From assembly GCA_029959085.1 (NCBI GenBank), contig JARWIR010000016.1:3827441-3891440 (forward strand): DNA of 64,000 nucleotides, written 5' to 3'. A model generated the notes under the pieces. The model had not been told where the DNA came from and made no database searches. It was given only the letters and a program-made list of their open reading frames with translations. Numbering within the stretch: position 1 is the first letter of the stretch; every line of letters starts with the position of its first letter. The position numbers and the translations under genes are program-made. The DNA comes from Nemophila menziesii (taxonomy: Eukaryota > Streptophyta > Magnoliopsida > Boraginales > Hydrophyllaceae). Of this stretch, positions 23,501 to 37,704 are shown in pieces.

Positions 23501-26500
23501 TTGGACTTATTAAAATATTACTATATTGCACTATAAAAAGTTTTTGATAGTCAATAGATTGTTCATCTAGAGATTCTATATTAGTAATTTATATAATTAA
23601 TATGTAGTATGTTATAACTTAAAATACATTTCTAATGTATTAAAACAAGTTATCATTTCTATATAATTATATCGCCTATGCTATTCTTTATTCATATATA
23701 TATATATATATATCATTATCACAATCTTAAGAGATTATGATAATGGAATAAACTCTTGATTAAGACTCAATATACGACACTAAAAACTAGGTTACATATT
23801 GAAAATTAATCACTCACTCAAGAAAAACAAAAAATCTTCTTGCATCGATTGTCAAAGTTGCATGAATAACGCAATGTATGGAAAATTCACGTACTATGCA
23901 GATATAAAGATGTACTTGGTCAAAAAATATGATAGATACAATATTGATGAGTAATGACAAATGTGACAATAGAACCTCCACAGTACCCACTATTAATAGA
24001 GGTTTAACCCCTCTTGAAACGAAAAATGAAAAATTATTTAAATGACAATCAATATCAATAATTTAATTAAATACAAAAAAAAATTACATTTACGAAATAA
24101 AGTCCAAAATATATTTTTGGCTCTTATCAACCACAACCTACTATGTTGAGTAAAATCAAATATGCAAACTATCATTCTCATGGCACGTCTACTACAACGA
24201 CTACCTTTCAGGAAATCTTCTCCACCACCATTAAGAATATTTTAAAAAATATGTAGTAAAATAAAGATCTTATGGAAAAATGACACCACGTAAATAATAC
24301 TATGTGGTCGAAGTGAAAGTTTTGTTTTATTCCAAAGTATAACATAAGGTTTGAAAAAAATGTATGCTATTAATTTTAGAAGGAGAAAAACCAGAGTATT
24401 TTAAAAAGAGTTGGTAGAAATTAAAATTACATTCTTTATTAAAACCCTAAAGATTAAAAATAAAAAATTTAAGGAATAAAATATTGTTTACAAAAATCTA
24501 TTTTGTCACCTTTACAATTACTTGTATCGGTTTCTTTCACACTAAGAATCTTCTCTCACTAAATTTTAAATAATGAATATATATGGCAAATATTTATTTA
24601 GCACCTTAAGTCACCATACTGCATATTCAACCCATGTTGACCTAATAAAAATTAAACAAGGCAATCAGTATCTTTTATTAAATTTATTTGTAGGTAACTA
24701 GAACAATTTTCATTAGTCACACACTATACATTTACATTTTATTTTAAAGGTCTTTACTCTGTGAACCGACACATGGTATTAAATAGTATTTTAAAGTAAA
24801 CAAATTTAAAGTACCCACTTGATATGAGAATGTAATTCTTAGTAATAATAACACAATCAAGTAATCACAATGGGTTCCAAAGCACCACAATAATTTCTGG
24901 ATAACATTGTGACTACCTCTTGGTTACCAAGATATGGATAAAATGCGCCAAAATAATTATTCATAAACCACATCCACTATCTCATCCATCAGTATGATTT
25001 TAACTTGTAAATTAGGTTTGATATTACTTCTGATATTACCATAATAGTAATACTTCAATTAAACTTTGTAATATTATAACTATATAACTAAACTCTCTCT
25101 AATAAATAATATAGACAGGTCCTCTGATTCATTGTTTTTTATAATGCTAGACTAAAATCTTCAAGTCAAATTGTGTAGGCTTTTATAAAACTTCTTACAT
25201 TTTGTCAAATTTTTACCATATATTCTTAGTGGATGTATAAATTATATTACTTGATTATTGTAATATTCTTAGTTGGTCAAACTCATTTTAGATGAGTTTT
25301 AACCGCATCGCTTTACCTTTTCATCACATTTTAAAGAAACGTAACATATGCCAGGAAATTTTTTAGGCATTAAGACATTTTTTTACTTTGAATGCCACAT
25401 AATTTAATAAATCATATATTAATGGTTTTGAGTAGGTGAAGACTGAACATACCTAACATACTTCACATATGCATTTAATATTGATCTCTACATCTTAAAC
25501 GCCTACATTTACTACGTGGTACAAACATAAGAGTGTAACACATATAATGTATAATTTCATAATAAAGTTAATCTTGATTTTCTAGGATTTTTTTGTAACT
25601 TCCTGTAAATAACGAGTTTATATGGAAGTAAAAGAAGTTAGTCTCCCCCTTTCTGAAAGTAGCATAAATCTTATAAAAAATAGTCTCCGGTCCTCTATCA
25701 AAGTGAGCCTCATATACTCTTCTGCAATACTCAATCATCATCATCATGAGTCAAGAAAATATATAATATTTCAAATTCAAAATTCAAGTGTACGGTTGTT
25801 ATACAAATTATTTTCCCACCTAATTAATTTTATTTTTATTTTTTTCATCAAGATAAATTTTCGTAAAATCCATATCCATTGTGAACATGGACGGAATTTT
25901 AATAAACCTGAATCGCAATGCTTTAGAAAAAATTTAAAACCTACATCATTTACAAATTTCAGTTAAGGTTTATTGATTATAATTAATTCAAACAATTCTC
26001 TCCTAGAACCAACTTTATAAAATATTAAACGAGTATATTAAAGGTATTGTCAGATTATTTACTATTTGATATATGAGATTGATCCACTACAAGCTCTTTA
26101 TTTGGTCACTTATTATTATCTGTCATAGTATTAAGCATGTACAAGTATCATAGCCTCTAGAACTTGCCTTATAATATTTTGCATAGCATTTAAATCCCCC
26201 ATGTTGCAACCCATTTTAATTATGTACATTATTAATTTCCAAACAACCTATTAAGTTACTTTAGGTGTTTTTTAGGAGAAAATGCCCGACATTTCTTGGA
26301 TTAGGATTAGGACAAGTAGGGTGACAATGATCAATACGATTACTATTTCCAATACCTGGATTGAGACTAATCTCATTACCATCACTTTCAACAGTAAAAT
26401 AATAATACTATTAAAATTTATAAAAAGTAAACTTGATTAGACCATAAAATCATATAAAACATTTTTATAAGTTTCAAGTCACGTTAATTTACGAAACACT

Positions 26501-27385
26501 TGTTATTCATCAATAAAAATTCTAATAGTTAAAATAACATAATAGCTAATCATTGAAGTCGTGCATTACATTTTACCTAATTGAACCATAATTGATCAAC
26601 AATTTATTTAATATACAGTATAGATTAATACAAATATACGCATGCCATGAATACAAAAACTAAGTAATCAAATATATACAAGTAACTCATAATACAATTT
26701 TCCATAAGAATATACATTTTATTTTACTCTTAAACAAGAAATAATCAAATAACTATATCACATGAATAAATAATAGTCATATGATTATGTTATGGCTCAA
26801 AAAATAAATACATTTACACATAAGAATACACAATTTAGATAACCATTTTACTTAAAACAACTAGAAAACTACAACATAGGAAAAAAAAACATCATATAAT
26901 CATGTTATGGATCCAAATACAAAGTAATTAACTATATACAAGTAACTCGTATAACATTTATACATAATAATACACATCGCAGCGTGCTTTCAACTTAAAA
27001 CAACCAAATAACTACATCATATAACAAAAGAATTATCATATAATTGTGTTATGAATCAAATAATTAAGTAATCGACTATATACTAGTTACTTAAAATACT
27101 ATTACATGTTTGAAACTCATTTTAGATGATTATTAAACTTAAAACAACCATGTTATTACATCATATTACTTAACAATCAACATATCATCATGTTATGAAT
27201 CCAAAATCTAACTAAAAAACTATATTTATAATACACATTAATATGATTACATATTTTTCATATAAACTATAAGTGTAGAAAACACTAAACAAAATAGAAA
27301 AAAACGACAAGTAAACCCAAATTTAAATATTCATGTTCCTATATTTTTTATAAAAACATATAAAATGTAAAAAAAATTGAAGAAT
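20558..27385 (+). repeat. 6.83-kb tandem repeat, unit 4
   Basis: Complete unit and near twin of unit 3. Private differences include aactaggttacat at about 23785 and ccacgtaaat/tatgtggtcg near 24288-24310. AT tracts are 21038-21055 and 23694-23713. The same elements occur in the same order as in unit 1. Non-coding apart from the DRD1-like fragment (22207-23328). Confidence 0.97.
22207..23328 (+). pseudogene. DRD1/CHR35-like N-terminal fragment, copy 4
   Basis: Blocks A 22207-22392, B 22676-22879, C 23026-23187, D 23302-23328, with intact borders and an unbroken frame up to the stop shared by all copies. Its predicted product matches copy 2 in the parts I compared. It lies in the near-identical unit pair 3/4. 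Confidence 0.65.
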
Positions 27386-27865
27386 AACTGAGTTTACATT
27401 AGAAAGCGTATTACCTATAAACATAACTAGGTGAGTTATAGATAACTCGTAAATAAGCTAAAACTCATAAAATCATAACTTTAGTACAGAACGAGTTAAA
27501 TTAAAGTCAAAGACTTCAATAATACAGAGTTTATGATATAAAATGATGCATTTAATACTTGATGTACTATCAAATTAAACCAAGTATAACTTAAACAATG
27601 CAACAAAACAATCGGAAACTCACAATAATGCGAGAGAAGATGAAAGAATTAAATTATTGGCTTTTCTCTCTTATCCTCATCATAGAAACACGAGTATATT
27701 ACACATTACGTAATGGTCACTACTATGTGTAAAGCGAGTGGGATTATACAACGAATGTTATACATTAGATTTTTAGATTCTTATCAAAAAAATCTAAAAT
27801 ATACAACTAATTAGAAGGTTTTATAGGTAAGAGAGAAGATAGAGAAAATGAGAATATTTTAGTTG

Positions 27866-27896
<31 letters not shown>

Positions 27897-29044
27897 CTTA
27901 TGCAATTGGGAAGGTTTAAGAAGAGTGTGGACCTATATTTATATCCCACCCTAGTTTATTTTTTTTACCCAAAAAAATGAATACTCAATCCACTAAATAA
28001 AATACTAATATACAACCCAAAATTATGTTGGTTGATGGGTGAAATGGGAATTTTGCATGTTTTTTTCAATCCTTAATTTTTTCATATATTGATTTGTTTA
28101 TTTTTATTCAATCATCTCACTCTTACTTCCCACCAAAAGTGACTCTCACTTTCACTCTCCAAGGGAGTTTCACTGCTAGGTTTCTTCATCTAATATAAGG
28201 TAAATTGATATATTTTATTATACTTGATTACAAGAATGATCATATTATAAAATTTACAAAGTTAATTTTAATTTAAAAAGTTGACAAAATCATGTATTTA
28301 ATTTATTAGTTTTATAATTTTTCTATTTATGTATGTATGAACAATTACAATTATTATGTACAAATATGCTCATCTATAGAATATTATTTTACCCCTATAA
28401 AATATTGGTTATGTAATTTTATAATATTTTATGAAATTCCACAAATAAAATTAAAATTGAGAATCAAACCAGATCCCTATTATTTCCAAGTTAATTGAAT
28501 TATAGGTTTCTATATTATGAAAAAATTCAAATCTAGGTTACTTTTTTAATTAATTAAAATATAAGTCATAATTATTTTGAAAAATATCCTATATTTTTCG
28601 GATTTTTATTTTTGGTTTTCTATTTAGGGGTTTAGTTTTAGGTTTAGGGTTTATAATTTATAATTGGTGTATTGATTTTAGGTTTCCAATTTATGATTTT
28701 GAGCTGTAGGGTTGGGGTTTTGGGACCGGTTGTATTGTGGGATTTTTGTTTTGGTGTTTTGAGTTTCTGGATTCAACTTTTTTGTTTAGGATTTAGGTTT
28801 TAGGTTCGTGATTTGGGTTCAATTTAGAGTTTGATGTTTATGGGTTTATTTTAGGGTTTAGTGTATGTGGATTGATTTTAGGGTAAGAAGTTTTTTGATT
28901 TCGGGTTAGAGACAAATGGATTTTGTGAAAACTGAAACACAGATAACCATTGGGATATCACTACCTATTGAAGAAAAATGACTACTTAATTTCTAATGGA
29001 TTGTTTTTCATGTTTAATATTTTAATAAAATAAGAAAGAGAATC

Positions 29045-30167
29045 ATGAAATATCACAAAAAGAACATGATTATTTTTACAAAGATTAGTATAACTACTGT
29101 AGATGCCTCTAAAGGTGGTTTTTCTTGTGTAGTAAAGCTATTTTCTAAAAAGCCAATGACGTCTGCTGATTCTGCAATGGAAATTGTATCTCCTTCAGCT
29201 TTAGAGGAAGGCATAGTGTCTTCCTTTCAGGTATCATATAGTCACTTTTTATTTGTGCTATATTTTATTTTACTTATTAACTTAAAAATTGCAATTATTA
29301 ATTTCCTCCTACACTACACACTTTTTGACTAGTCATCATACTTAATTCAGATATTATAGTCTCAAACACTCTAAGTTTTCTATGAAATCTACTGGCTAAT
29401 TTCATTTAGAAAATTTTAATGTAATATAACACATAATAGAAAATATTACATATATTCCATATAATATGTTTTAATTTGTTTTATCATATTATATTTGGGA
29501 TTTATAAATTCAGGATCACGTATTCCGCTCAAAGTTTAGACATAATTAATGAAAAGCTTGTTGACGAGACAGATCATGCAAATGATTTGGCAGTCAACAT
29601 CGAGAAGGAGGAGGTAGTGGAAAATGAGAAGAGTGAATATAATGAACAAGCTGATTGAACAGATGATGGGTTGGCTAGTATATGGCAGGAGATGTTTAGT
29701 GCGGTAGAGAGTTCAAAGGTCAACTTTCTAAAACCAATTACATATCAGTTTGTAAAGATTAATTTCACATATAAATCCATTTTTTGTTATGTATACGTCA
29801 TTATTAAATTGATTTTTTTGTTTATATGTCCAAACCTGTTGATGGCATATTTGGTGTACGATAGGTTGCATTAGATGATACTACATGCGATGAAGCTCCA
29901 ATTACGGGAGGACCCGAAGATTGTGAGCATTCACTCATTTTTAGGGAAGATATAGGTTATGTTTGCCGTGTTTGTGGTTTAATTACCAAGGCAATTGAAT
30001 TAATTATCGATTACAAATATTTGCAAGTGCGAATTACTTACAAGATAGTCTATTTATATGATATGTTTTCATGATACCATGCTTATGATCCTTTCATGTA
30101 ATTTAAATACATTTAACCAAATATATATTTTATTTTGTAGGGAAAGAAGAGAAAAAGAAATTATTAA
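29045..30167 (+). pseudogene. DRD1/CHR35-like fragment, copy 5, frameshift plus nonsense
   Basis: Block A (29045-29230) is intact. Block B (29514-29718) has an extra T (gatcacgtattcc against gatcacgattcc), which shifts the frame at its start. It also has a G-to-T change that makes TGA in ctgattgaacag, where other copies read GGA, and Asn for Asp in the acidic stretch. Block C (29865-30026) ends CAA rather than CAG before the donor GT. The copy is the most damaged of the full-length fragments and lies next to the transposon island. Confidence 0.65.
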
Positions 30168-30529
30168 TCTTGAAGCCGAAGTTTCCATTTGTTATAATCT
30201 TTCACCATGTGATCAAATATCTTACTCTAATTATGTGCTTCAAGCTTAATTTACTTTGTAAGCGAAAAAAATCAAAACCTTATTATACTTAACTAGGCTT
30301 CCATGATTAAACACTGTTTTCTAGTTATTTTATTTTATTTTGGACTTATTAAAATATTACTATATTGCACTATAAAAAGTTTTTGATAGTCAATAGATTG
30401 TTCATCTAGAGATTCTATATTAGTAATTTATATAATTAATATGTAGTATGTTATAACTTAAAATACATTTCTAATGTATTAAAACAAGTTATCATTTCTA
30501 TATAATTATATCGCCTATGCTATTCTTTA

Positions 30530-30532
<3 letters not shown>

Positions 30533-30582
<50 letters not shown>
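30533..30582. repeat. (AT)n microsatellite, second site, unit 5
   Basis: About 50 bp of alternating A and T, the longest example of the second site in the window. Confidence 0.95.
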
Positions 30583-30584
<2 letters not shown>

Positions 30585-33583
30585 TTATCACAATCTTAAG
30601 AGATTATGATAATGGAATAAACTCTTGATTAAGACTCAATATACGACACTAAAAACTAGTTTACATATTGAAAATTAATCACTCACTCAAGAAAAACAAA
30701 AAATCTTCTTGCATCGATTGTCAAAGTTGCATGAATAACGCAATGTATGGAAAATTCACGTACTATGCAGATATAAAGATGTACTTGGTCAAAAAATATG
30801 ATAGATACAATATTGATGAGTAATGACAAATGTGACAATAGAACCTCCACAGTACCCACTATTAATAGAGGTTTAACCCCTCTTGAAACGAAAAATGAAA
30901 AATTATTTAAATGACAATCAATATCAATAATTTAATTAAATACAAAAAAAAATTACATTTACGAAATAAAGTCCAAAATATATTTTTGGCTCTTATCAAC
31001 CACAACCTACTATGTAGAGTAAAATCAAATATGCAAACTATCATTCTCATGGCACGTCTACTACAACGACTACCTTTCAGGAAATCTTCTCCACCACCAT
31101 TAAGAATATTTTAAAAAAATGTAGTAAAATAAAGATCTTATGGAAAAATGACACCACATAAATAATACTATGTGCTCGAAGTGAAAGTTTTGTTTTATTC
31201 CAAAGTATAACATAAGGTTTGAAAAAATGTATGCTATTAATTTTAGAAGGAGAAAAACCAAAGTATTTTAAAAAGAGTTGGTAGAAATTACAATTACATT
31301 CTTTATTAAAACCCTAAAGATTAAAAATAAAAAATTTATGGAATAAAATATTGTTTACAAAAATCTATTTTGTCACCTTTACAATTACTTGTATCAGTTT
31401 CTTTCACACTAAGAATCTTCTCTCACTAAATTTTAAATAATGAATATATATGGAAAATATTTATTTAGCACCTTAAGTCACCATACAGCATATTCAAACC
31501 ATGTTGACCTAATAAAAATTAAACAAGGCAATCAGTATCTTTTATTAAATTTATTTGTAGGTAACTAGAACAATTTTCATTAGTCACACACTATACATTT
31601 ACATTTTCTTTTAAAGGTCTTTACTCGGTGAACCGACACTTGGTATTAAATAGTATTTTAAAGTAAACAAATTTAAAGTACCCACTTGATATGAGAATGT
31701 AATTCTTAGTAATAATAACACAATCAAGTAATCACAATGGGTTCCAAAGCACCACAATAATTTCTGGATAACATTGTGACTACCTCTTGGTTACCAAGAT
31801 ATGGATAAAATGCGCCAAAATAATTATTCATAAACCACATCCACTATCTCATCCATCAGTATGATTTTAACTTGTAAATTGGGTTTGATATTACTTCTGA
31901 TATTACCATAATAGTAATACTTCAATTAAACTTTGTAATATTTTAACTATATAACTAAACTCTCTCTAATAAATAATATAGACAGGTCCTCTGATTCATT
32001 GTTTTTTTTATAATGCTAGACTAAAATCTTCAAGTCAAATTGTGTAGGCTTTTATAAAACTTCTTACATCTTGTCAAATTTTTACCATATATTCTTAGTG
32101 GATGTATAAATTATATTACTTGATTATTGTAATATGCTTAGTTGGTCAAACTCATTTTAGATGAGTTTTAACCGCATCGCTTTACCTTTTCATCACATTT
32201 TAAAGAAACGTAACATATGCCAGGAAATTTTTTAGGCATTAAGACATTTTTTTACTTTGAATGCCACATAATTTAATAAATCATATATTAATGGTTTTGA
32301 GTAGGTGAAGACTGAACATACCTAACATACTTCACATATGCATTTAATATTGATCTCTACATCTTAAACGCCTACATTTACTACGTGGTACAAACATAAG
32401 AGTGTAACACATATAATGTATAATTTCATAATAAAGTTAATCTTGATTTTCTAGGATTTTTTTGTAACTTCCTGTAAATAACAAGTTTGTATGGAAGTAA
32501 AAGAAGTTAGTCTCCCCCTTTCTGAAAGTAGCATAAATCTTATAAAAAATAGTCTCCGGTCCTCTATCAAAGTGAGCCTCATATACTCTTCTGCAATACT
32601 CAATCATCATCATCATGAGTCAAGAAAATATATAATATTTCAAATTCAAAATTCAAGTGTACGGTTGTTATACAAATTATTTTCCCACCTAATTAATTAT
32701 ATTTTTATTTTTTTCATCAAGATAAATTTTCGTAAAATCCATATCCATTGTGAACATGGACGGAATTTTAATAAACCTGAATCGCAATGCTTTAGAAAAA
32801 ATTTAAAACCTACATCATTTACAAATTTCAGTTAAGGTTTATTGATTATAATTAATTCAAACAATTCTCTCCTAGAACCAACTTTATAAAATATTAAACG
32901 AGTATATTAAAGGTATTGTCAGATTATTTACTATTTGATATATGAGATTGATCCACTACAAGCTCTTTATTTGGTCACTTATTATATTCTGTCATAGTAT
33001 TAAGCATGTACAAGTATCATAGCCTCTAGAACTTGCCTTATAATATTTTGCATAGCATTTAAAACCCCCATGTTGCAACCCATTTTAATTATGTACATTA
33101 TTAATTTCCAAACAACCTATTAAGTTACTTTAGGTGTTTTTTAGGAGAAAATGCCCCGACATTTCTTGGATTAGGATTAGGACAAGTAGGGTGACAAGGA
33201 TCAATACGATTACTATTTCCAATACCTGGATTAAGACTAGTCTCATTACCATCACTTTCAACAGTAAAATAATAATACTATTAAAATTTATAAAAAGTAA
33301 ACTTGATTAGACCATAAAATCATATAAAACATTTTTATAAATTTCAAGTCACGTTAATTTAGGAAACACTTGTTATTCATCAATAAAAATTCTAATAGTT
33401 AAAATAACATAATAGCTAATCATTGAAGTCATGCATTACATTTTACCTAATTGAACCATAATTGATCAACAATTTATTTAATATGCAGTTTAGATTAATA
33501 CAAATATACTCATGCCATGAATACAAAAACTAAGTAATCAAATATATACAAGTAACTCATAATACAATTTTTCATAAGAATAT

Positions 33584-34174
33584 TTTTTTATAATCGGTAA
33601 ATCAAAATTTGTTAAACAAAAGCTCCAACATCAAATATCCTTACAACCTTTCTTTATAGCCCACTACTTACTAAGGCCCAACTTTGACTAAATAACTAGA
33701 GCTAATAAACAAAAAATAAAACATTATCATTTAAAAAAACATTACAATGAATCTAGGCCGGCCCAAAAGAAACCAATTCTAGCCCAAAGTTGAGGTGGAC
33801 TCTATCTTCTGTAATAAATATATCGTCTTTTTTTTTTTTAACTTTTTCTTCACCCGCTTGACATGAACCAAGCTAAGATTTTCCTCCAAAGATCTTCATT
33901 TAAACTGTTATTTTTGTACTCCCTATAATTTCTCTCCCACCAAATACAATAAATATACGTTATGAGAAAAACACCGAAAATATTAATAACTTCATCACAC
34001 AAATATGAAGTATAATTTCAATCAAATTGTTTAAATATACCAGACTGTCTTTGATACCACAAGCTTGCAACAGTTCACATAGGACTCTATTCGTGAATGA
34101 GAAGTTAATAAATAAGTGATCAACTTCCTTTGAGCTTGCCTTACAAAATACGCATAAAGGATTTACCTGTAGCC
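33584..34174 (-). mobile_element. LINE (L1-type) 3' fragment, copy 1, interrupted by CACTA
   Basis: Begins at a T-run that is the poly-A tail of a minus-strand element and continues through the 3' end of a LINE open frame. The reading GLQVNPLCVFCKASS...EVDHLFINFSF is the zf-RVT domain found at the C-terminal end of plant L1 reverse-transcriptase polyproteins, with a Cys-x-x-Cys and a downstream His. The homology to LINE copy 2 stops at ctgtagcc, where the CACTA element begins; the 5' remainder is not found on the far side of the CACTA element. Several small indels relative to copy 2 indicate independent decay. Confidence 0.88.
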
Positions 34175-34204
34175 CACTACTAGATTCGCCTTGTTTACCG
34201 ACGA

Positions 34205-34600
34205 CACGGGTCATCGTTAATAACCCGTATTTCGTCGTTAAACATGATTAGCGATGACAAGTCCTTGCTAATCTGTCGTCTCTATCGATTTGTCGCTAAT
34301 TGGTCCATTAGCGACGAAATGTTGTGATTTCCCCCCTAATTACTCAGAAGCTTATCGACGACGCGTGACGTCACAAAGTTTACAAGTTAGCGACGACGCA
34401 ACGTCGTCGGTAATTATGTAATTAGTTTTCTTTTTTTATTCGGTTATTAATTAATTATATTTTCTTTTATTTTTAATACACTAACGACGAAATTATAGCG
34501 ACGGATTTTTCGTCGCTATAATTTTTTTATTTCGCCGTAAATGATTATTTATTTATTTATTTTATGTGTTAGCGACGACATCATTGTCGTCACTAATCAA
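34205..34600. repeat. Left subterminal repeats of the CACTA element
   Basis: Repeated TTAGCGACGAC words in both orientations, several as hairpins. For example 34492-34522 has stem ATTATAGCGACG with its complement and a 7-base loop. In this superfamily the subterminal motifs are bound by the TNPA-type protein. The following 34601-34841 is AT-rich 3' flank of the TNPA-like gene with nothing further seen. Confidence 0.85.
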
Positions 34601-34841
34601 TATTTTTTTTTTTTAAATTCATTTTTAATTTTTTTTTTAAAATTTGTTTTTATTTTAAATTTAATGCAAAATTCACAATAAATAAAATCCAAAAATATAT
34701 AGAAAATACGATCATAAAATTGAAATCAAACATAGTCTTACATTCGATAATAAAATTAAACGTAAAGTCAAAGTAAAAGTCAAACATAAGAAATAAACGT
34801 AAAGTCATAATATTACAAACCAACGTAATAAATAAATATAA

Positions 34842-36470
34842 TCAATCATCACTCAAAATCTCGTCTTCATCTTCTCTCTCTTCATCTCCTCTCTCCTCAC
34901 TAGTGGGCCCGGGTACGATGATCGCGGGAAGTCATTGAGCGAGTCTCATGCCGCTTAACGCTTCGAGGAGCGTGTCCACCATGCTCGGCTGTTGACTCGG
35001 CCGACTCGAAGAAGTTGTGGGCCCGTTTGATGCGGAGGCTGGATCCGGTATAGGTTCAAGTCCTTGAGCCACGCGAAACTCGTCATTCCAGCCAGCATCG
35101 CCTTGAGAAGCTCCTTGTTCTACCTATCCGGCTGTGTAGGAGTCCGTGCTCTTTATTGGACCGGACCAATGGTGGGCACCCAATATTTTGTCTTGGGTGG
35201 GGCCAGGACCTCCATGATAGTCTCGAGCATGGCATCCATCTGCTCCTGGACAGACACTTCAGCTCCCTCGGTTCCGGCCTCCACAACTTTCTTCTTCATC
35301 TTCTCCCGAAGAACACCCTGTAATTAGATTTCAATTTAAAAATAAATTAGATTAATAAAAAAGTAAAGTTAAAAATAAATAATTAATTTAAAGCAATTTT
35401 TTAAAAAAACTTACACTAGCTTTCTGCAAACGCTCGTCACGCCAGCTATCTGTAGCTGCGTCGTAAGACAGGTGATCGAAATAGCCGCTTAAAGGAGGAA
35501 GCTCCATCTCCTCCTGGGTATCATCGTAAAAAAAATCAACGGCTCTTTCGTTACCGTCTTCAGCTTCCCATGTACAATATACAATAAAAAAATATTAATT
35601 AACTAAAAAATAAATTAAAAAAATAGTAAATTAAATTTTTATTATTAGAAATTATACCTCTATAATCACCTCCCGAGTCTAGGATAAGTTCCTAGACCCC
35701 GTCTTGCTAGGAGCTGTCTGCAGGTCTCGGTTCTTCTTGTTGATCTCCGCCTGACTTTGTTACAAATAATAAATAAAGAATTATAAAATTAATAAATAAA
35801 ATAATTAATAAATTATTATTTTCTACCTGTACGTTCTCGTCATCTCACGTCTTCTTCTCCAACTCCCAATACTCTCGTAGAACATCTGGTGGTGCAGTAT
35901 TCGTGAGGTAGTAGTCGGTTTTCATATCCGACTTCCATCGCCTGTAGGCCGTAGATGTCATCGTGGTCAACCTCTTAATAATTTCCTCCCAATCCTCTCG
36001 CCGCCTCTACTCCTCTAGATCAAAAAAATCCTGGAGTCGCTGCATAATAACCCCTTTATTATGGTCGGAGACATTTATCCATCCTTTGTAGCAAGGAGGC
36101 ACGGCTTCTCGAACTGCATTCCCCACCACCTGACCCACGTGTTTGCTATATGGCCCGACAAAATTCCACGTGCCATCGATAATCGAAAAGTCAACTGGAA
36201 TGGGTCAGCCGACTTTTTGTAAAGTCTCCTGAGCAGTTCTTATCGACGTGGCTTTTCGGGGGCGTCTTTGTCTTTTACGTGTACCTGTTTTATTGAATAA
36301 TATTTATTAATTATTTATTTCTCTTAATTGAAATTATATTAATTGAATTTGTTCAGTTATTTTTTATTACCCGATGGTTGTGCACAATCGGCCATAGGAT
36401 GGTGAGGATCCCTCGGGGGATCGTTACCCATCCCGTCTCTGTCATGTCCACGTGCCATTATGTTTGTCAT
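34842..36470 (-). pseudogene. TNPA-like / Transposase_24 (Ptta/En/Spm) gene of the CACTA element, decayed
   Basis: Five exon-like pieces on the minus strand: exon 1 36371-36470 (starts MTNIMARGHDRDGM), exon 2 35827-36284, exon 3 about 35657-35755, exon 4 about 35416-35570, last exon about 34842-35320. Exon 1/2 and exon 2/3 borders follow GT-AG. Exon 2 carries the family core, including PIPVDFS, DGTWNFVGPYSKHVGQVVG and GWINVSDHNKG. Exon 3 has NKKNRDLQTAPSKTGSRNLS, like the TAGSKSF segment of the family. The protein ends in an acidic tail (EREDEDEILSDD). The family's role is binding subterminal repeats and helping transposition. In-frame stops at 36205-36207 (TGA), 36007-36009 (TAG) and 35845-35847 (TGA), and more in the last exon, show it is dead. 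All fit C-to-T changes. Confidence 0.8.
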
Positions 36471-36499
36471 CTATAATTTAAAGAAATATTTACTAATTA

Positions 36500-37130
36500 G
36501 TCCTTTACTATTTTTTTTATAAAATTTAATTAAATTGCAAATAGGTCCTTAAATTTTTTAAAATTGCATATTAGTCCTTAAACTATTTTATTTTCTTTTT
36601 AATTTTTTTTAATTTCCTAAATATTGCTATTTAGTCCTTATAATTTTCTAAATTTACTAATTTAGTCCTTTACTATTTTTTTCATAAAATTTAATTAAAT
36701 TGCAAATAGGTCCTTAATTTTTCTAAATTTGCATCTTAGTCCTTAAACTATTTTATTTTCTTATTAATTTTTTTAATTTCCTAAATATTGCTATTTAGTC
36801 CTTATAATTTTCTAAATTTACTATTTAGTCCTTAAAATTTCTTTTCCTTTTAATTTATTTTTATTTCCTAAATATTGCTATTTAGTCCTTAAATTTTCTA
36901 AAATTGCATTTTAGTCCTTAAACTATTTTATTTATAAAGTTGCTATTTAGTCCTTACATTTTCTAAAGTTGCATTTTAGTCCTTAAACTATTTTATTTAT
37001 AAAATTACTATTTAGTCCTTACATTTTCTAAAATTGCATTTTAGTCCTTAAACTATTTTATTTATAAAATTGCTATTTAGTCCTTAAATTTTCTAAAATT
37101 GCATTTTATTCCTTAACAATTCCAAATAAT
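36500..37130. repeat. Degenerate tandem repeat based on tttagtcctt
   Basis: About 16 occurrences of tagtcctt-type words in alternating contexts (ctatttagtccttaaatttt and gcattttagtccttaaacta), forming an irregular repeat of about 70 bp upstream of the TNPA-like gene. No coding potential seen. Similar ggtccttaa-rich stretches are common in plant transposons; the function is unknown. Confidence 0.75.
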
Positions 37131-37704
37131 TTAAGTAATTGCAAATAGGTCCCTATATCTTAAAAACAATTAAATTACGATATCACAAATTTGCAAATTA
37201 CACAAAAGGTCCATATATATATCTAAATATCCAAAAATCCTAACAAAACCCTAATTTGATATAATTTTAAACAAATTCCAATTACATGTTGTTTTTTAAC
37301 ACAATAAAAATCTTAAACAACCCAGAATAACATACATAAAATTCGGAATTAATAAAAACATATATACATTCATGAATATTTTCTACCCAAAATTTAAAAG
37401 AAATTGCATTTTGGATCCGGAAATTGGAACCTGTTACGTGGAAATGGTGTAGATTTCGTCCATGAATCCATGCCAAGAAGAAGGAATCATACAACAAAAA
37501 CAAAAGAAAAGATATTAGAAATTAAAAAAAGAAAAATAAAATGTAGTGATTATAATGTGTTTTTGGATTGAAATCATTACGTTGATGCTGGATTTGGAGG
37601 TATATTGCCTCGGAAAAGCTTTGCTATGGCTGAAATGGCGATTTTTGGAGTGTTTTTTGGTGTTGCTATGGCTGAAATGAAGCTCGGTTAGGGATTTATA
37701 GAAT
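37131..37704. other. AT-rich leader region upstream of the TNPA-like gene
   Basis: No convincing coding sequence. A 17-base word, ttgctatggctgaaatg, occurs twice (near 37620 and 37662). By position this would be promoter and 5' untranslated DNA for the minus-strand TNPA-like gene, as it lies between that gene and a block of CGACGAC motifs, the same order as at the right end of the element ahead of the TNP2 gene. Confidence 0.4.

Larger units (their letters stand above)
27386..33583 (+). repeat. Tandem repeat unit 5, cut short by a LINE insertion
   Basis: Same unit, complete up to unit position about 6183, where the sequence cataagaatat passes directly into the T-run (the poly-A tail on the minus strand) of a LINE. 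The last 0.67 kb of the unit is missing. AT tracts are 27866-27893 and 30533-30582; the latter is the longest second-site tract in the window. It carries more private changes than units 3 and 4, including broken coding exons and a shorter gap at about 31114, so it is probably an older copy. Confidence 0.95.

Noticed and set aside
1..33583. Array as a pure assembly duplication
   Set aside because: Units differ by substitutions, indels, AT-tract lengths and private gene lesions in a structured way, which repeated copying of one contig would not give. Read-level confirmation would still be needed.
35064..35327. Plus-strand 87-codon frame with GC-rich codons
   Set aside because: It is the antisense of the last exon of the TNPA-like gene; the minus-strand reading links in order to the other exons and ends in the expected acidic tail.
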